From the NCBI RefSeq assembly GCF_000286455.1, contig NZ_ALKG01000147.1, positions 1-63,250 on the forward strand: DNA of 63,250 nucleotides. The letters run 5' to 3'. Shown here in pieces: positions 25,309-33,053 of the stretch. Every line of letters starts with the position of its first letter. Positions within the stretch are counted from its first letter, which is position 1. The notes beneath the pieces were generated by a model. That model saw only the letters and a list, made by a program, of their open reading frames with translations. It ran no database searches and was not told the DNA's origin. The position numbers and the translations under genes were made by a program. The DNA comes from Selenomonas sp. FOBRC6 (GTDB lineage Bacteria; Bacillota; Negativicutes; Selenomonadales; Selenomonadaceae).

Positions 25309-25701
25309 TCAGGCCGGTGCAGCCACCACTTCATCCCCCTCCGTTTGCGGGGTTCTCATGTGGACAAAGGATTTTTCCTCAAGCGGCTGAAAGTTCGTCG
25401 GTGCGGCAAACTCCTCCGCTGCCTGCTCCCCCTTCTCCACCGCATCGAAGTCGATGTCATCCGCATCATAGTGCTGCGTCTTCATGTCCTGCATCCGCGC
25501 AGCCGGCTCTTTGTCAAACGCCGCCCATGCCTTCGCCTCAAGGATAAATGTCACGAGATAGGTGAATACACCGGCGCAGAGAAATGCGATGAGGCTGCGC
25601 AGAAGTGCTGTTGTTACACGCGCATCCCCGATCATACCCGTAATAAATACAACAAGTGCTGCAATGACAGCAAAGACCAGAGCCATGCCGAGTTTGAACA
25701 T
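25309..25701 (-). CDS. Small two-helix membrane protein in the che operon
   Basis: Not recognised as a named family. Two transmembrane helices (about 4-24 and 33-54, KLGMALVFAVIAALVVFITG and SLIAFLCAGVFTYLVTFI) are followed by an acidic cytoplasmic tail of about 75 residues (DADDIDFDAVEKGEQAAEEF). It lies between cheD and fliA, 16 nt after cheD, with a good SD. Similar short membrane proteins occupy the cheD-sigD gap in Bacillus (ylxL/swrB), so this could be a functional counterpart, but sequence similarity is not evident to me. Confidence 0.72.
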   Translation of the reverse strand: MFKLGMALVFAVIAALVVFITGMIGDARVTTALLRSLIAFLCAGVFTYLVTFILEAKAWAAFDKEPAARMQDMKTQHYDADDIDFDAVEKGEQAAEEFAAPTNFQPLEEKSFVHMRTPQTEGDEVVAAPA

Positions 25702-25717
25702 ATCTTCACCTTCCTCT

Positions 25718-26203
25718 CTATATTGTTTTATCTCCCTTGCTGACAGTCTTCACCGTATAGGTCCCGTCATTCAGGTCGATTGCAACCGTACGCCCGTAGT
25801 TGAGCCCCGTATCCTGCGCGAGGAGACGGATGCCATGCTGTGCAAGCAGCTCCTTTGCCGCCTGTGCATTGCGCTCTCCGACACGCATGACACTCGTCGT
25901 ATTCGAGAACGCGAACATCTGCGCACCGCCCGCGATCTTCGCCACAAGACGCGACTTTACTCCGCCGAGCTTCAGGACATCCGCGAGCATGAGCGGAAAT
26001 CCCGTATCGATGAATTTTGCAGGGGTGTCCGATGGACGCGCCTGTTTGCTGTCCGGCAGCATATAGTGGAGGAGTCCCCCCACCTTTGCCTGTGGATCGT
26101 AGAGGGAAAGTCCGATGCAGGAGCCCAATCCATAGCTGATGAGTGTGGATGGAGCTGCGCCGACTTTGTAGTCGGCCATACCGACTTTTATCAAATCCGG
26201 CAT
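25718..26203 (-). CDS. cheD: Chemoreceptor glutamine deamidase CheD
   Basis: A 161-residue enzyme that deamidates glutamines on chemoreceptors and stimulates CheC. The catalytic Cys29 is in GLGSCIGLSL and His46 in GGLLHYMLP; later motifs FIDTGFPLM and VAKIAGGAQMF fit the family. I start at ATG 26203, 9 nt after GGAG; another ATG 9 nt earlier overlaps the cheC stop. Adjacent to cheC, its partner. Confidence 0.95.
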   Translation of the reverse strand: MPDLIKVGMADYKVGAAPSTLISYGLGSCIGLSLYDPQAKVGGLLHYMLPDSKQARPSDTPAKFIDTGFPLMLADVLKLGGVKSRLVAKIAGGAQMFAFSNTTSVMRVGERNAQAAKELLAQHGIRLLAQDTGLNYGRTVAIDLNDGTYTVKTVSKGDKTI

Positions 26204-26204
26204 A

Positions 26205-26828
26205 TCATTCAACTCCTACCGCATTCATAATGCTGCTGAGTGATCCGGGATCCGGGACCAGGAAGAAGTGCCCGCTGATGCTCTGATCCTCTGCAACAAA
26301 ATTCGTCTCAATGAGGAGCGCATGATCCCCCATCTCGCCGAGCTGAACCAAAACGACATTGAGAATGGCACCTGCCATATCCACAGCAAGTGCAGGAATG
26401 GAGGGCAGCATGCTCATGCCCGTGAATGTATAGAACGCGTTGAGATACGAACCCGCGAGAATGTTGCCGATCTCCATGAGCGCCGATTCGTCCATCGCAT
26501 CGAGTTCGGTGGTCTTGCCCCGTTCGCGTCCGAGGAGGGTATCTACCAGTGCAAACGCACTGTCACGCGGAATGAGGAACAGAATGTTGCTCGGTGCCTT
26601 GCCGTAGACGCGCAAGAAAATACCGACGACGACCAGTTCCGGTCCGCCGACAAATTCTGGCACATCTTCAATTGGAACAAGCGCCACATGGGGCACATTC
26701 ATCTCAATACGACGCTGAATGAGACGAGAAAGCGCCGTCGCGGAGTTTCCCGCGCCGACGTTTCCAATCTCCCTGAGCACATCCAGCTGCAGCTCTGACA
26801 GTTCTGTCAGGTTCTCATCTACGCTCAT
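26205..26828 (-). CDS. cheC: CheY-P phosphatase CheC
   Basis: A 207-residue CheY-P phosphatase. Two active-site motifs are present: Glu20/Asn23 in LREIGNVGAGNSA and Glu119/Asn122 in LMEIGNILAGSYLNA, so both pseudo-symmetric sites look intact. CheC binds CheD to form the adaptation feedback loop known in Bacillus. Nine nt overlap with the first cheD ATG shows tight coupling. Confidence 0.95.
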   Translation of the reverse strand: MSVDENLTELSELQLDVLREIGNVGAGNSATALSRLIQRRIEMNVPHVALVPIEDVPEFVGGPELVVVGIFLRVYGKAPSNILFLIPRDSAFALVDTLLGRERGKTTELDAMDESALMEIGNILAGSYLNAFYTFTGMSMLPSIPALAVDMAGAILNVVLVQLGEMGDHALLIETNFVAEDQSISGHFFLVPDPGSLSSIMNAVGVE

Positions 26829-26876
26829 TGACTCTACCTCTCGTCATGGGGCAATGATCGGGAAGCTCCGATCCTC

Positions 26877-27344
26877 TTATTTCGCTTCCTTCGGAAGTCC
26901 GACGATCTCCGCCAGATTGAGAAGGACGATGAGGCGTCCGTTGATATTGCCGATCCCGCTGAGGAAACGGCTGCTCTCGCGTGCATTTGTCGCCTTCTTC
27001 GTATCGACAGGCGCATTCTCGAGGCTCAGAACCTCGGTCACAGCATCGACGAGCATGCCGACGTGGACATCCTCAACGGATACTGTGACAATGCGTGTGC
27101 GGTCAGTATACGGGGTCTCCGCAAGCCCAAGGCGCTGCTTGAGGTCGATCACGGGGAGCACCGAACCGCGCAGATTGATGACGCCCTTGATAAAGTCCGC
27201 TGCAAACGGAACGCGCGTGATGTCCGTCAGATTACGGATCTCCTGTACGTTCAGAATGCTGACGCCGTATTCTTCATCGCGAAGATTGAACGCCACATAC
27301 TGCGAGTTCTGCGGCGCATTTCCCTGATTCATATCCTCTGCCAT
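26877..27344 (-). CDS. cheW: Chemotaxis coupling protein CheW
   Basis: A 155-residue scaffold that links receptors to CheA. It has the CheW beta-barrel pattern: QYVAFNLRDEEYGVSILNVQEI, then FIKGVINLRGSVLPVIDLKQRL and VGMLVDAVTEVLSLE. GGGGAGG precedes the ATG. It lies between cheA and cheC. Confidence 0.96.
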   Translation of the reverse strand: MAEDMNQGNAPQNSQYVAFNLRDEEYGVSILNVQEIRNLTDITRVPFAADFIKGVINLRGSVLPVIDLKQRLGLAETPYTDRTRIVTVSVEDVHVGMLVDAVTEVLSLENAPVDTKKATNARESSRFLSGIGNINGRLIVLLNLAEIVGLPKEAK

Positions 27345-27363
27345 CTTCTTTGCCCTCCCCTGC

Positions 27364-29421
27364 TTACTGCTGTATCATTGTTGCAACGTCGAGAATCAGT
27401 GCAACCTTACCGTCACCGAGCACGGTTGCTCCGCCGAAGAGCTTGAGTCCGGCGAAGAGATTGCCGAGTGTCTTGATAACGATTTCCTGCTGTCCGATCA
27501 GATTATCGACGACAATGCCTGCCTTTGCCTCGCCCGCGTGGACAACGACAACGAAGAGCTCGTCGGAATCTTTCGTATGCGGTACCTGGAGTGCCTCCTC
27601 CATGCGGATGATCGGGATGATTTCCCCACGCAGGACGATAACCTCCTTGTTCTGGACGGTCTGAATATCCGTGGGTTCGATATTGATCGTGCTGTCGATG
27701 GAGCCGAGTGGGATGGCATACATCTCCTCCTGCACCTGCACGAGCATCGCCTGGATGATCGCAAGTGTGAGCGGCAGCTTGATCTTGAAGACGGAGCCCT
27801 CGTCGATGTGGGTTTCCACGTCGACGTGACCCGAGAGCGCCTCGATCTTGCTGCGCACAACGTCCATGCCAACACCACGTCCGGAAATATCGGTAATCTG
27901 CTCCGCCGTCGAGAAGCCCGGCAGGAAGATGAGGCGCACGGCATCCGCATCGTCGAGGCGCTCCGCCTCCTCCTGCGAGATCATGCCCTTCTCGACCGCC
28001 TTGCGACGAATCTTGTCGGCGTCGATGCCCGCGCCGTCATCCGTGATCATGATGACGACGTTGTTGCCCTCGTGGCGCGCAATGAGACCGACCTCGCCGA
28101 CGGGCGACTTGCCCTTTGCCTCGCGCTTCTCGGGGCTCTCAACGCCGTGGTCGAGCGAGTTGCGCAGAAGGTGCATGATCGGATCGCCGATCTCGTCGAT
28201 AACGGTACGGTCAAGCTCGGTCTCCTCGCCCTCAATCGTGAGGTTAATCTCCTTGCCGAGCTCCTTGGACACGTCGCGCACCATGCGCGGAAAGCGGTTG
28301 AACACGGCGCTAACCGGAACCATGCGAACCTTCATGACGATGTTCTGCAGGTCGCCCGTCACGCGATCCATCTGCTCGAGCGTCTCCATGAGGTCGCTCA
28401 TGCGGTGCGTCTGTCCGATCTGCTCGAGGCGCACCTTATTGATGACGAGCTCGCCCATGAGGTTCATGAGCGTATCAAGCTTCTCAATGTCGACGCGGAC
28501 ACTCTGGCTCTGATGCGGCTTTTTCGCAGGAGCTGCTGCAGGCTTTGCCGCCTCCTTCTTGGCCGCAGGTGCTGCGGGCTTCGCCGCAGGTGCCGCCGCA
28601 GCGGGTGCAGCAGCTTCCGCAGGCGCCGCCTCCTTGCCGAGCTTGTCGGGATCAACTGGCTCAACGAGGATGTCTTCGATTTCGGATACCGTATCTACGG
28701 CGTTCTGCACGGCCTCGGCATCGCCGCTCGTGGCGACGAGCACGTCAAAGCTGCGCTCGAATTTCTCCTGCTCGAGATCCTCGGCAGGCGGGATGCTCTT
28801 GATGACATCGCCGACCTCATCCAGCGCATGCATGACCATGACAGAGCGTGCAGCCTTGAGGACACAGGTCTCCATCAGGGTAACCTTGACATGGAACATA
28901 TTCATGCCGGCTTCCTTGGCCTTCTTCATGACATCAAGGTCGATCTCATCGAGGTCAAGATCCACACCGGACGCCTCGCCCTCATTGGCTGCGGGTGCAG
29001 GAGCCGCTGCTGCAGCGGGGGCTGCCGCAGCAGGCGCAGGTGTTCCCTTAGAAATGGAGCTCAATTTTGCAACGAGATCGGAGACATCGACAACATCCTC
29101 TGCCTCGCCGTTACCGACACTGTCCACCATCTGCTCGAGAGAGTCCAGACATTTGAACAGCGTGTCCATGATGTCCTCGTTCAGCTTGAGCTGGCTCTTG
29201 CGGACGAGATCAAGCACATCTTCCATCTCGTGCGTGAGCTCTGCAATCTTGGCAAAGCCCATTGTCGCAGACATGCCCTTGAGGGTGTGTGCATTGCGGA
29301 AGATGTCGTTGACGGCATCGATCTCCTCCATGTTCTCCTCGAGGCGCAGAAGGCCTTCGTTGAGCGACTGCAGATGCTCATGCGACTCATCCAGGAACAT
29401 GTCCATATACTGGTTATCCAT
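27364..29421 (-). CDS. cheA: Chemotaxis histidine kinase CheA
   Basis: A 685-residue cytoplasmic kinase. P1 has the phospho-acceptor His45 in RNAHTLKGM; a P2-like domain lies about 165-260; Ala/Pro-rich linkers flank it (about 130-150 and 265-300). P3 dimerisation follows (MNLMGELVINKVRLEQ), then the P4 ATPase with the N box HLLRNSLDHGVE, G1 DDGAGID and G2 GRGVGMDVV, and P5, the CheW-like domain. All catalytic motifs are complete. Confidence 0.97.
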   Translation of the reverse strand: MDNQYMDMFLDESHEHLQSLNEGLLRLEENMEEIDAVNDIFRNAHTLKGMSATMGFAKIAELTHEMEDVLDLVRKSQLKLNEDIMDTLFKCLDSLEQMVDSVGNGEAEDVVDVSDLVAKLSSISKGTPAPAAAAPAAAAAPAPAANEGEASGVDLDLDEIDLDVMKKAKEAGMNMFHVKVTLMETCVLKAARSVMVMHALDEVGDVIKSIPPAEDLEQEKFERSFDVLVATSGDAEAVQNAVDTVSEIEDILVEPVDPDKLGKEAAPAEAAAPAAAAPAAKPAAPAAKKEAAKPAAAPAKKPHQSQSVRVDIEKLDTLMNLMGELVINKVRLEQIGQTHRMSDLMETLEQMDRVTGDLQNIVMKVRMVPVSAVFNRFPRMVRDVSKELGKEINLTIEGEETELDRTVIDEIGDPIMHLLRNSLDHGVESPEKREAKGKSPVGEVGLIARHEGNNVVIMITDDGAGIDADKIRRKAVEKGMISQEEAERLDDADAVRLIFLPGFSTAEQITDISGRGVGMDVVRSKIEALSGHVDVETHIDEGSVFKIKLPLTLAIIQAMLVQVQEEMYAIPLGSIDSTINIEPTDIQTVQNKEVIVLRGEIIPIIRMEEALQVPHTKDSDELFVVVVHAGEAKAGIVVDNLIGQQEIVIKTLGNLFAGLKLFGGATVLGDGKVALILDVATMIQQ

Positions 29422-29439
29422 TGATATTCCCCCTATTTC

Positions 29440-30069
29440 CTATCTTCTCACAGCCGCCTCGATCGCCTGCGCGATCTGCGGCAATGGGCATATCTCATCG
29501 GCTAGCCCCGCGTCGATGACGGATTTTGGCATTCCGTAGACGACACAGGTCGCTTCATCCTGCGCGATGCAGTAGCCGCCGTTTTCCTTGATCTTGCGCA
29601 TCCCTTCGCGCCCGTCGCTGCCCATCCCCGTGAGTATCACGGCGACGACATCCTTCCCCAGATGCGCGACAGAGTCGTACATCACATTGACGGCGGGGCG
29701 ATGGTTGCCGACGGGAGGCTCATCGCTGAGCGCAATCCGCCGCGCACCGGCTTCGTGCAGGACGCGCAGATGGTGACTGCCGGGAGCAATGTAGACGCAG
29801 CCGGGTTCCAATAGATCCCCGTCCCGCGCCTCCCGCACCTGCACGCGTGAGACGCTGTGCAGACGACCCGCGAGCGCATTCGTAAAGCCTGCCGGCATGT
29901 GCTGAACGACGACCACAGGGCAGGGAAAGTTCTCCGGCAGCCCCGTTATGACAGTCTGCAATGCCTGTGGTCCCCCTGTCGAGGAACCGATCACAACAAG
30001 TCGCATACGCGTCCGAGGCGCCCCCCTCCCGGCATATGACACGGCATTCTTTTCTCTGTCAGTCATCAT
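29440..30069 (-). CDS. cheB: Receptor methylesterase CheB, receiver-less
   Basis: A 209-residue protein that is only the CheB catalytic domain. The triad is visible: Ser30 in GSSTGGP, His57 in VQHMPAG, Asp152 in GMGSDG. It removes methyl groups from receptor glutamates. The usual N-terminal receiver domain and linker (about 150 residues) are absent; the 20 residues before the domain are basic and unstructured, and the reading frame cannot extend because the start overlaps pilZ. Activity thus cannot be controlled by CheA phosphorylation in the standard way. Confidence 0.93.
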   Translation of the reverse strand: MMTDREKNAVSYAGRGAPRTRMRLVVIGSSTGGPQALQTVITGLPENFPCPVVVVQHMPAGFTNALAGRLHSVSRVQVREARDGDLLEPGCVYIAPGSHHLRVLHEAGARRIALSDEPPVGNHRPAVNVMYDSVAHLGKDVVAVILTGMGSDGREGMRKIKENGGYCIAQDEATCVVYGMPKSVIDAGLADEICPLPQIAQAIEAAVRR

Positions 30070-30751
30070 TTACGCGCTCCACCTGCGCCCGCTGCACATG
30101 GAACAGATAGCGAATGATCTTGTCCCTCATTCCGCGCGAAATCCCTTGAAACTGCACGCCGACATGATAAATCGGTGTGTCGTCTTCACGCTCAACGCGC
30201 GTACACCGCATGACCCGCGTCATGATCTCAAGGGTTCCGATACCTGGAATATCATTGATCTCAAGCGCTGCATTCACGTGCAAAGGCACGGATTTCGGCC
30301 ATGCAAAAGCAAGGCCGCTGCCGCTCAGATCCACAATGGGGACACGCTTCGGTGCATCGATTTTCCCCTCCTGATCGACAAGGCGTATTGTTGCCGTGAG
30401 ATTCACCTTAATGCGGAAGAACCCACGCTTTTGAAAGCGTTCCGCAACCTCGGGCAAAGAAATATGAAGCACGGGAATCCGTCCTTCGTGCCGTCCGTGA
30501 CCACGATGTATGCTAAAGAATCGATAATGGCATCCATCCCCTGCAGCAAGCACGTACAAATTCTCACCGACATTTGGGATTACGGGAACACGGCGTTCGT
30601 CAAGGGGCATAGCAACAACGAGTTCATCTCCGACGATATCCTCCACACGGCTCGTGTAGCCGGAGGTTTCCTCCTCGTTGTTTTCAAAGAATATTTCCAG
30701 CCGTTGTCCAATGGCTAAAACACTCCTTGCCTGTACCAATTCGCCCGCCAT
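30059..30751 (-). CDS. PilZ-domain flagellar brake protein (YcgR-like)
   Basis: A 230-residue c-di-GMP receptor. The N-terminal YcgR-type domain (about 1-100) is followed by PilZ with the binding motifs RGFFR (109-113) and DLSGSG (141-146). Proteins of this type bind MotA or FliG when c-di-GMP rises and slow the motor. It overlaps cheB by 11 nt and follows flhG. The FIST-GGDEF cyclase in this window could supply its ligand. Confidence 0.9.
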   Translation of the reverse strand: MAGELVQARSVLAIGQRLEIFFENNEEETSGYTSRVEDIVGDELVVAMPLDERRVPVIPNVGENLYVLAAGDGCHYRFFSIHRGHGRHEGRIPVLHISLPEVAERFQKRGFFRIKVNLTATIRLVDQEGKIDAPKRVPIVDLSGSGLAFAWPKSVPLHVNAALEINDIPGIGTLEIMTRVMRCTRVEREDDTPIYHVGVQFQGISRGMRDKIIRYLFHVQRAQVERVNDD

Positions 30752-30769
30752 TTGAATTTTCCTCCTTGG

Positions 30770-31660
30770 CTACGTCGAAAACTTGAAAATTTGCTGTAAA
30801 AAACCTTTCCAGCCTCGTTTCACTCTCATTTCACCGCCTGTGAGCAGGGATTCTGCCAATGCATCGATACAGCGCGCTGCTGCTGCGTTTGGCTCCGCTT
30901 TCAGGAGTGGAAGTTGTTTGCGCACTGCCTTCGTGACTGATGTATCTTCAAAGACATAGCCGAGGCAGTCCACGGGCATATGCAGAAATTTCTCGGCAGC
31001 GCGCTGCAGTTTCAGAGCCACCTCGCGGCTCTCCTTCTGCTCATAAACACGATTGATAATCAGACGAAGATTCTTTTGTGCTGCGTAGATACTGTATGCC
31101 TTCATGACAGCATAGGCATCGGTGAGCGAGGTCGGCTCCGGTGTTGTCACAAGCAGCACCTCGTCTGCCGCAAGGATGAAATCCATGACGTTGCGTCCAA
31201 GCCCCGCACCCGTATCAACGATAATCAGATCGGCACGTGCAGCACAGTCGGCAAGTTTTTGCTGCAGGAGGACTTTCTCTGCATGGTCATACTCGAGAGC
31301 CTTCTCAATGCCCGAGCCTCCCGAGATGTACTGAACGCCGTGTGGGGTCTCGACAATGACGTCATCCAGCTTCACTTCGGGCTGCAGAAGGTCAAGCAAG
31401 TGCTTGCGCGACGAGGCGCCGAGCAAGATGTCCACATTCGCCATACCGAGATCTGCATCGATGACGAGCACGCGATGCCCCCTGCGTTGGAGCGCGATTG
31501 CAAGGTTGACGGCAATGTTAGTCTTGCCGACGCCCCCCTTGCCGCTCGTGATTGCAATCACGCGCACATGCGCCCACGCCTCTGCCTGCGCAGATGAGAC
31601 AGGCATCGGAATGGTCTCAGCACCTACCATTTGACGTAGCCGCGTTGCCTGATCCGTCAT
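30770..31660 (-). CDS. flhG: Flagellar number regulator FlhG (MinD-like ATPase)
   Basis: A 296-residue ParA/MinD-type ATPase that controls number and site of flagella together with FlhF. The deviant Walker A motif KGGVGKT lies at 41-47, and LVIDADLGMANVDILLG and DLIIVDTGAGLG follow. A C-terminal amphipathic membrane-targeting helix (RGWKGFLQQIFKF) ends the protein. The first 25 residues may carry the FlhF-activating motif. Overlaps in transcription with flhF (1 nt gap). Confidence 0.95.
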   Translation of the reverse strand: MTDQATRLRQMVGAETIPMPVSSAQAEAWAHVRVIAITSGKGGVGKTNIAVNLAIALQRRGHRVLVIDADLGMANVDILLGASSRKHLLDLLQPEVKLDDVIVETPHGVQYISGGSGIEKALEYDHAEKVLLQQKLADCAARADLIIVDTGAGLGRNVMDFILAADEVLLVTTPEPTSLTDAYAVMKAYSIYAAQKNLRLIINRVYEQKESREVALKLQRAAEKFLHMPVDCLGYVFEDTSVTKAVRKQLPLLKAEPNAAAARCIDALAESLLTGGEMRVKRGWKGFLQQIFKFST

Positions 31661-31661
31661 A

Positions 31662-33053
31662 TCATTCCCTCAAAAGCAATTCCGCAAACCGATCTGCCGT
31701 CGCCGGAATGATGTCGTCCGGCACGCTCTGCCCGTTTGATAGGAAGGAAAGCGGGAGATCTTTGCCCGCAAGCAGATTGAGTACCATGCCGATCGTCCGC
31801 GTCTCATCTGTCTTCGTAAAGATGATACGATCCGGTTTGCATACGGAGAATCGCTTCATGATCTCCGTCACATCCTCTTCTTTCGTCGTGGCACTGACGA
31901 CGAGATGCTTTTCCATGCGGGGGTGCGCCATGAGCAAGTCCTTGAGCTCATCCATCTGAAACTCATTGTATTGACTACGTCCCGCTGTATCGACGAGGAC
32001 AAAATCCTTGCTGCGGTGGCGTGCAATCGCCTTCTTGAGGTCGGCGGCGGAGTAGACGACCTCGACGGGAAGTCCCAGAATCTCGGCGTATTTTTTGAGC
32101 TGCTCCACCGCTGAGATACGGTAGGTATCGGCGGTGATAAGCGCGCCCTTGAGATTCTGCTCCAGCACGAAATGAGCCGCCGCCTTGGCAAGCGTCGTGG
32201 TCTTGCCGACCCCCGTCGTTCCGATAAAGGCGACAACGCGGGAACTTCGCCCAGCCATCTGCAGTCCATTGGTGAACTTCATCACCTGCGCGAGGTAACC
32301 GGAGAGAACGCTGACGGCGCGCGGATCCAGACTGTCTAGATTCACATCGGCAACCGGAATCTTGCCGGAAAAATCCTCGCAGAGTTCATCGCGCACATCC
32401 TGACGGCGCAGGACATCCCGTATCGTGACCGTTTCCTTCGGCTGATTCGCTGCCATCATCGAGGCGAGCATCGTCTTCATCTGTGCAAGCTCATCCTCAA
32501 GCATACGGATGCGCTCTGCTGAGCCATCCTTCTGCTGATCTGCATGGGCTTCAGTGGGCTCTAATTCTGCCGCCTGTATAGGAGGTGGTTTGGCCGCCGT
32601 CTCATAGGCGGGCGGTGCAGGCTGCGGCACAGGTGCAGCAGGTGCCGGTGCGAGAGGTGCCGCATACACGTCCTGCGGATAGAGGGGTGCCGCTGCCGTG
32701 GCATAGGGGTCTGCAACGGTAGGCTCTGCCCCGTAACTGTCATATGCAGGCAAAACACTCCGTGCCGGCATTGCGCTTGCTCCCTCTGCGGGCGCCTCCG
32801 TCATCCGATATTGATTGAGGACATTGGAGGGGAGAATTGGCGCAGCAGGCGGCACGTACACAGATGGCGCATGTGGTACGCGCGCCTGGGTCTCATCGAC
32901 CGCAGCCGTCACTTCGATCATCTCTGCGCCGCCGAGCACCCCGCCTTCACGATATTTTTTTGTATGGAGGAGTACGGCATCGCTGCCGAGCTCGTCCTTG
33001 ATCTGTTCCATGGCTTCCTTTACAGAGGAGGCACGCACCGTCCTGACCTGCAC
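31662..33053 (-). CDS. flhF: Flagellar SRP-like GTPase FlhF
   Basis: A 463-residue GTPase that marks the flagellation site. The B domain is a short N-terminal unit (VRTVRASSVKEAMEQIKDELG) and a long Pro/Ala-rich linker (about 60-165); the NG domain follows, with G1 GTTGVGKT at 278-285, the TADTYRISAVEQL box, DTAGRSQYN and TKTDET. Its start is GTG 33053, two nt before the flhA stop ends, so it is coupled to flhA. Confidence 0.95.
   Translation of the reverse strand: MQVRTVRASSVKEAMEQIKDELGSDAVLLHTKKYREGGVLGGAEMIEVTAAVDETQARVPHAPSVYVPPAAPILPSNVLNQYRMTEAPAEGASAMPARSVLPAYDSYGAEPTVADPYATAAAPLYPQDVYAAPLAPAPAAPVPQPAPPAYETAAKPPPIQAAELEPTEAHADQQKDGSAERIRMLEDELAQMKTMLASMMAANQPKETVTIRDVLRRQDVRDELCEDFSGKIPVADVNLDSLDPRAVSVLSGYLAQVMKFTNGLQMAGRSSRVVAFIGTTGVGKTTTLAKAAAHFVLEQNLKGALITADTYRISAVEQLKKYAEILGLPVEVVYSAADLKKAIARHRSKDFVLVDTAGRSQYNEFQMDELKDLLMAHPRMEKHLVVSATTKEEDVTEIMKRFSVCKPDRIIFTKTDETRTIGMVLNLLAGKDLPLSFLSNGQSVPDDIIPATADRFAELLLRE

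Noticed and set aside
28480-29060. Ala/Pro repeats in cheA (and similar ones in fliY and flhF) as tandem DNA repeats
   Set aside because: They are low-complexity protein linkers with varied codons, not DNA-level tandem repeats.
27538-29424. A 628-codon plus-strand frame opposite cheA
   Set aside because: The opposite strand encodes a complete CheA; the antisense product is rich in His, Arg and Leu without any motif.
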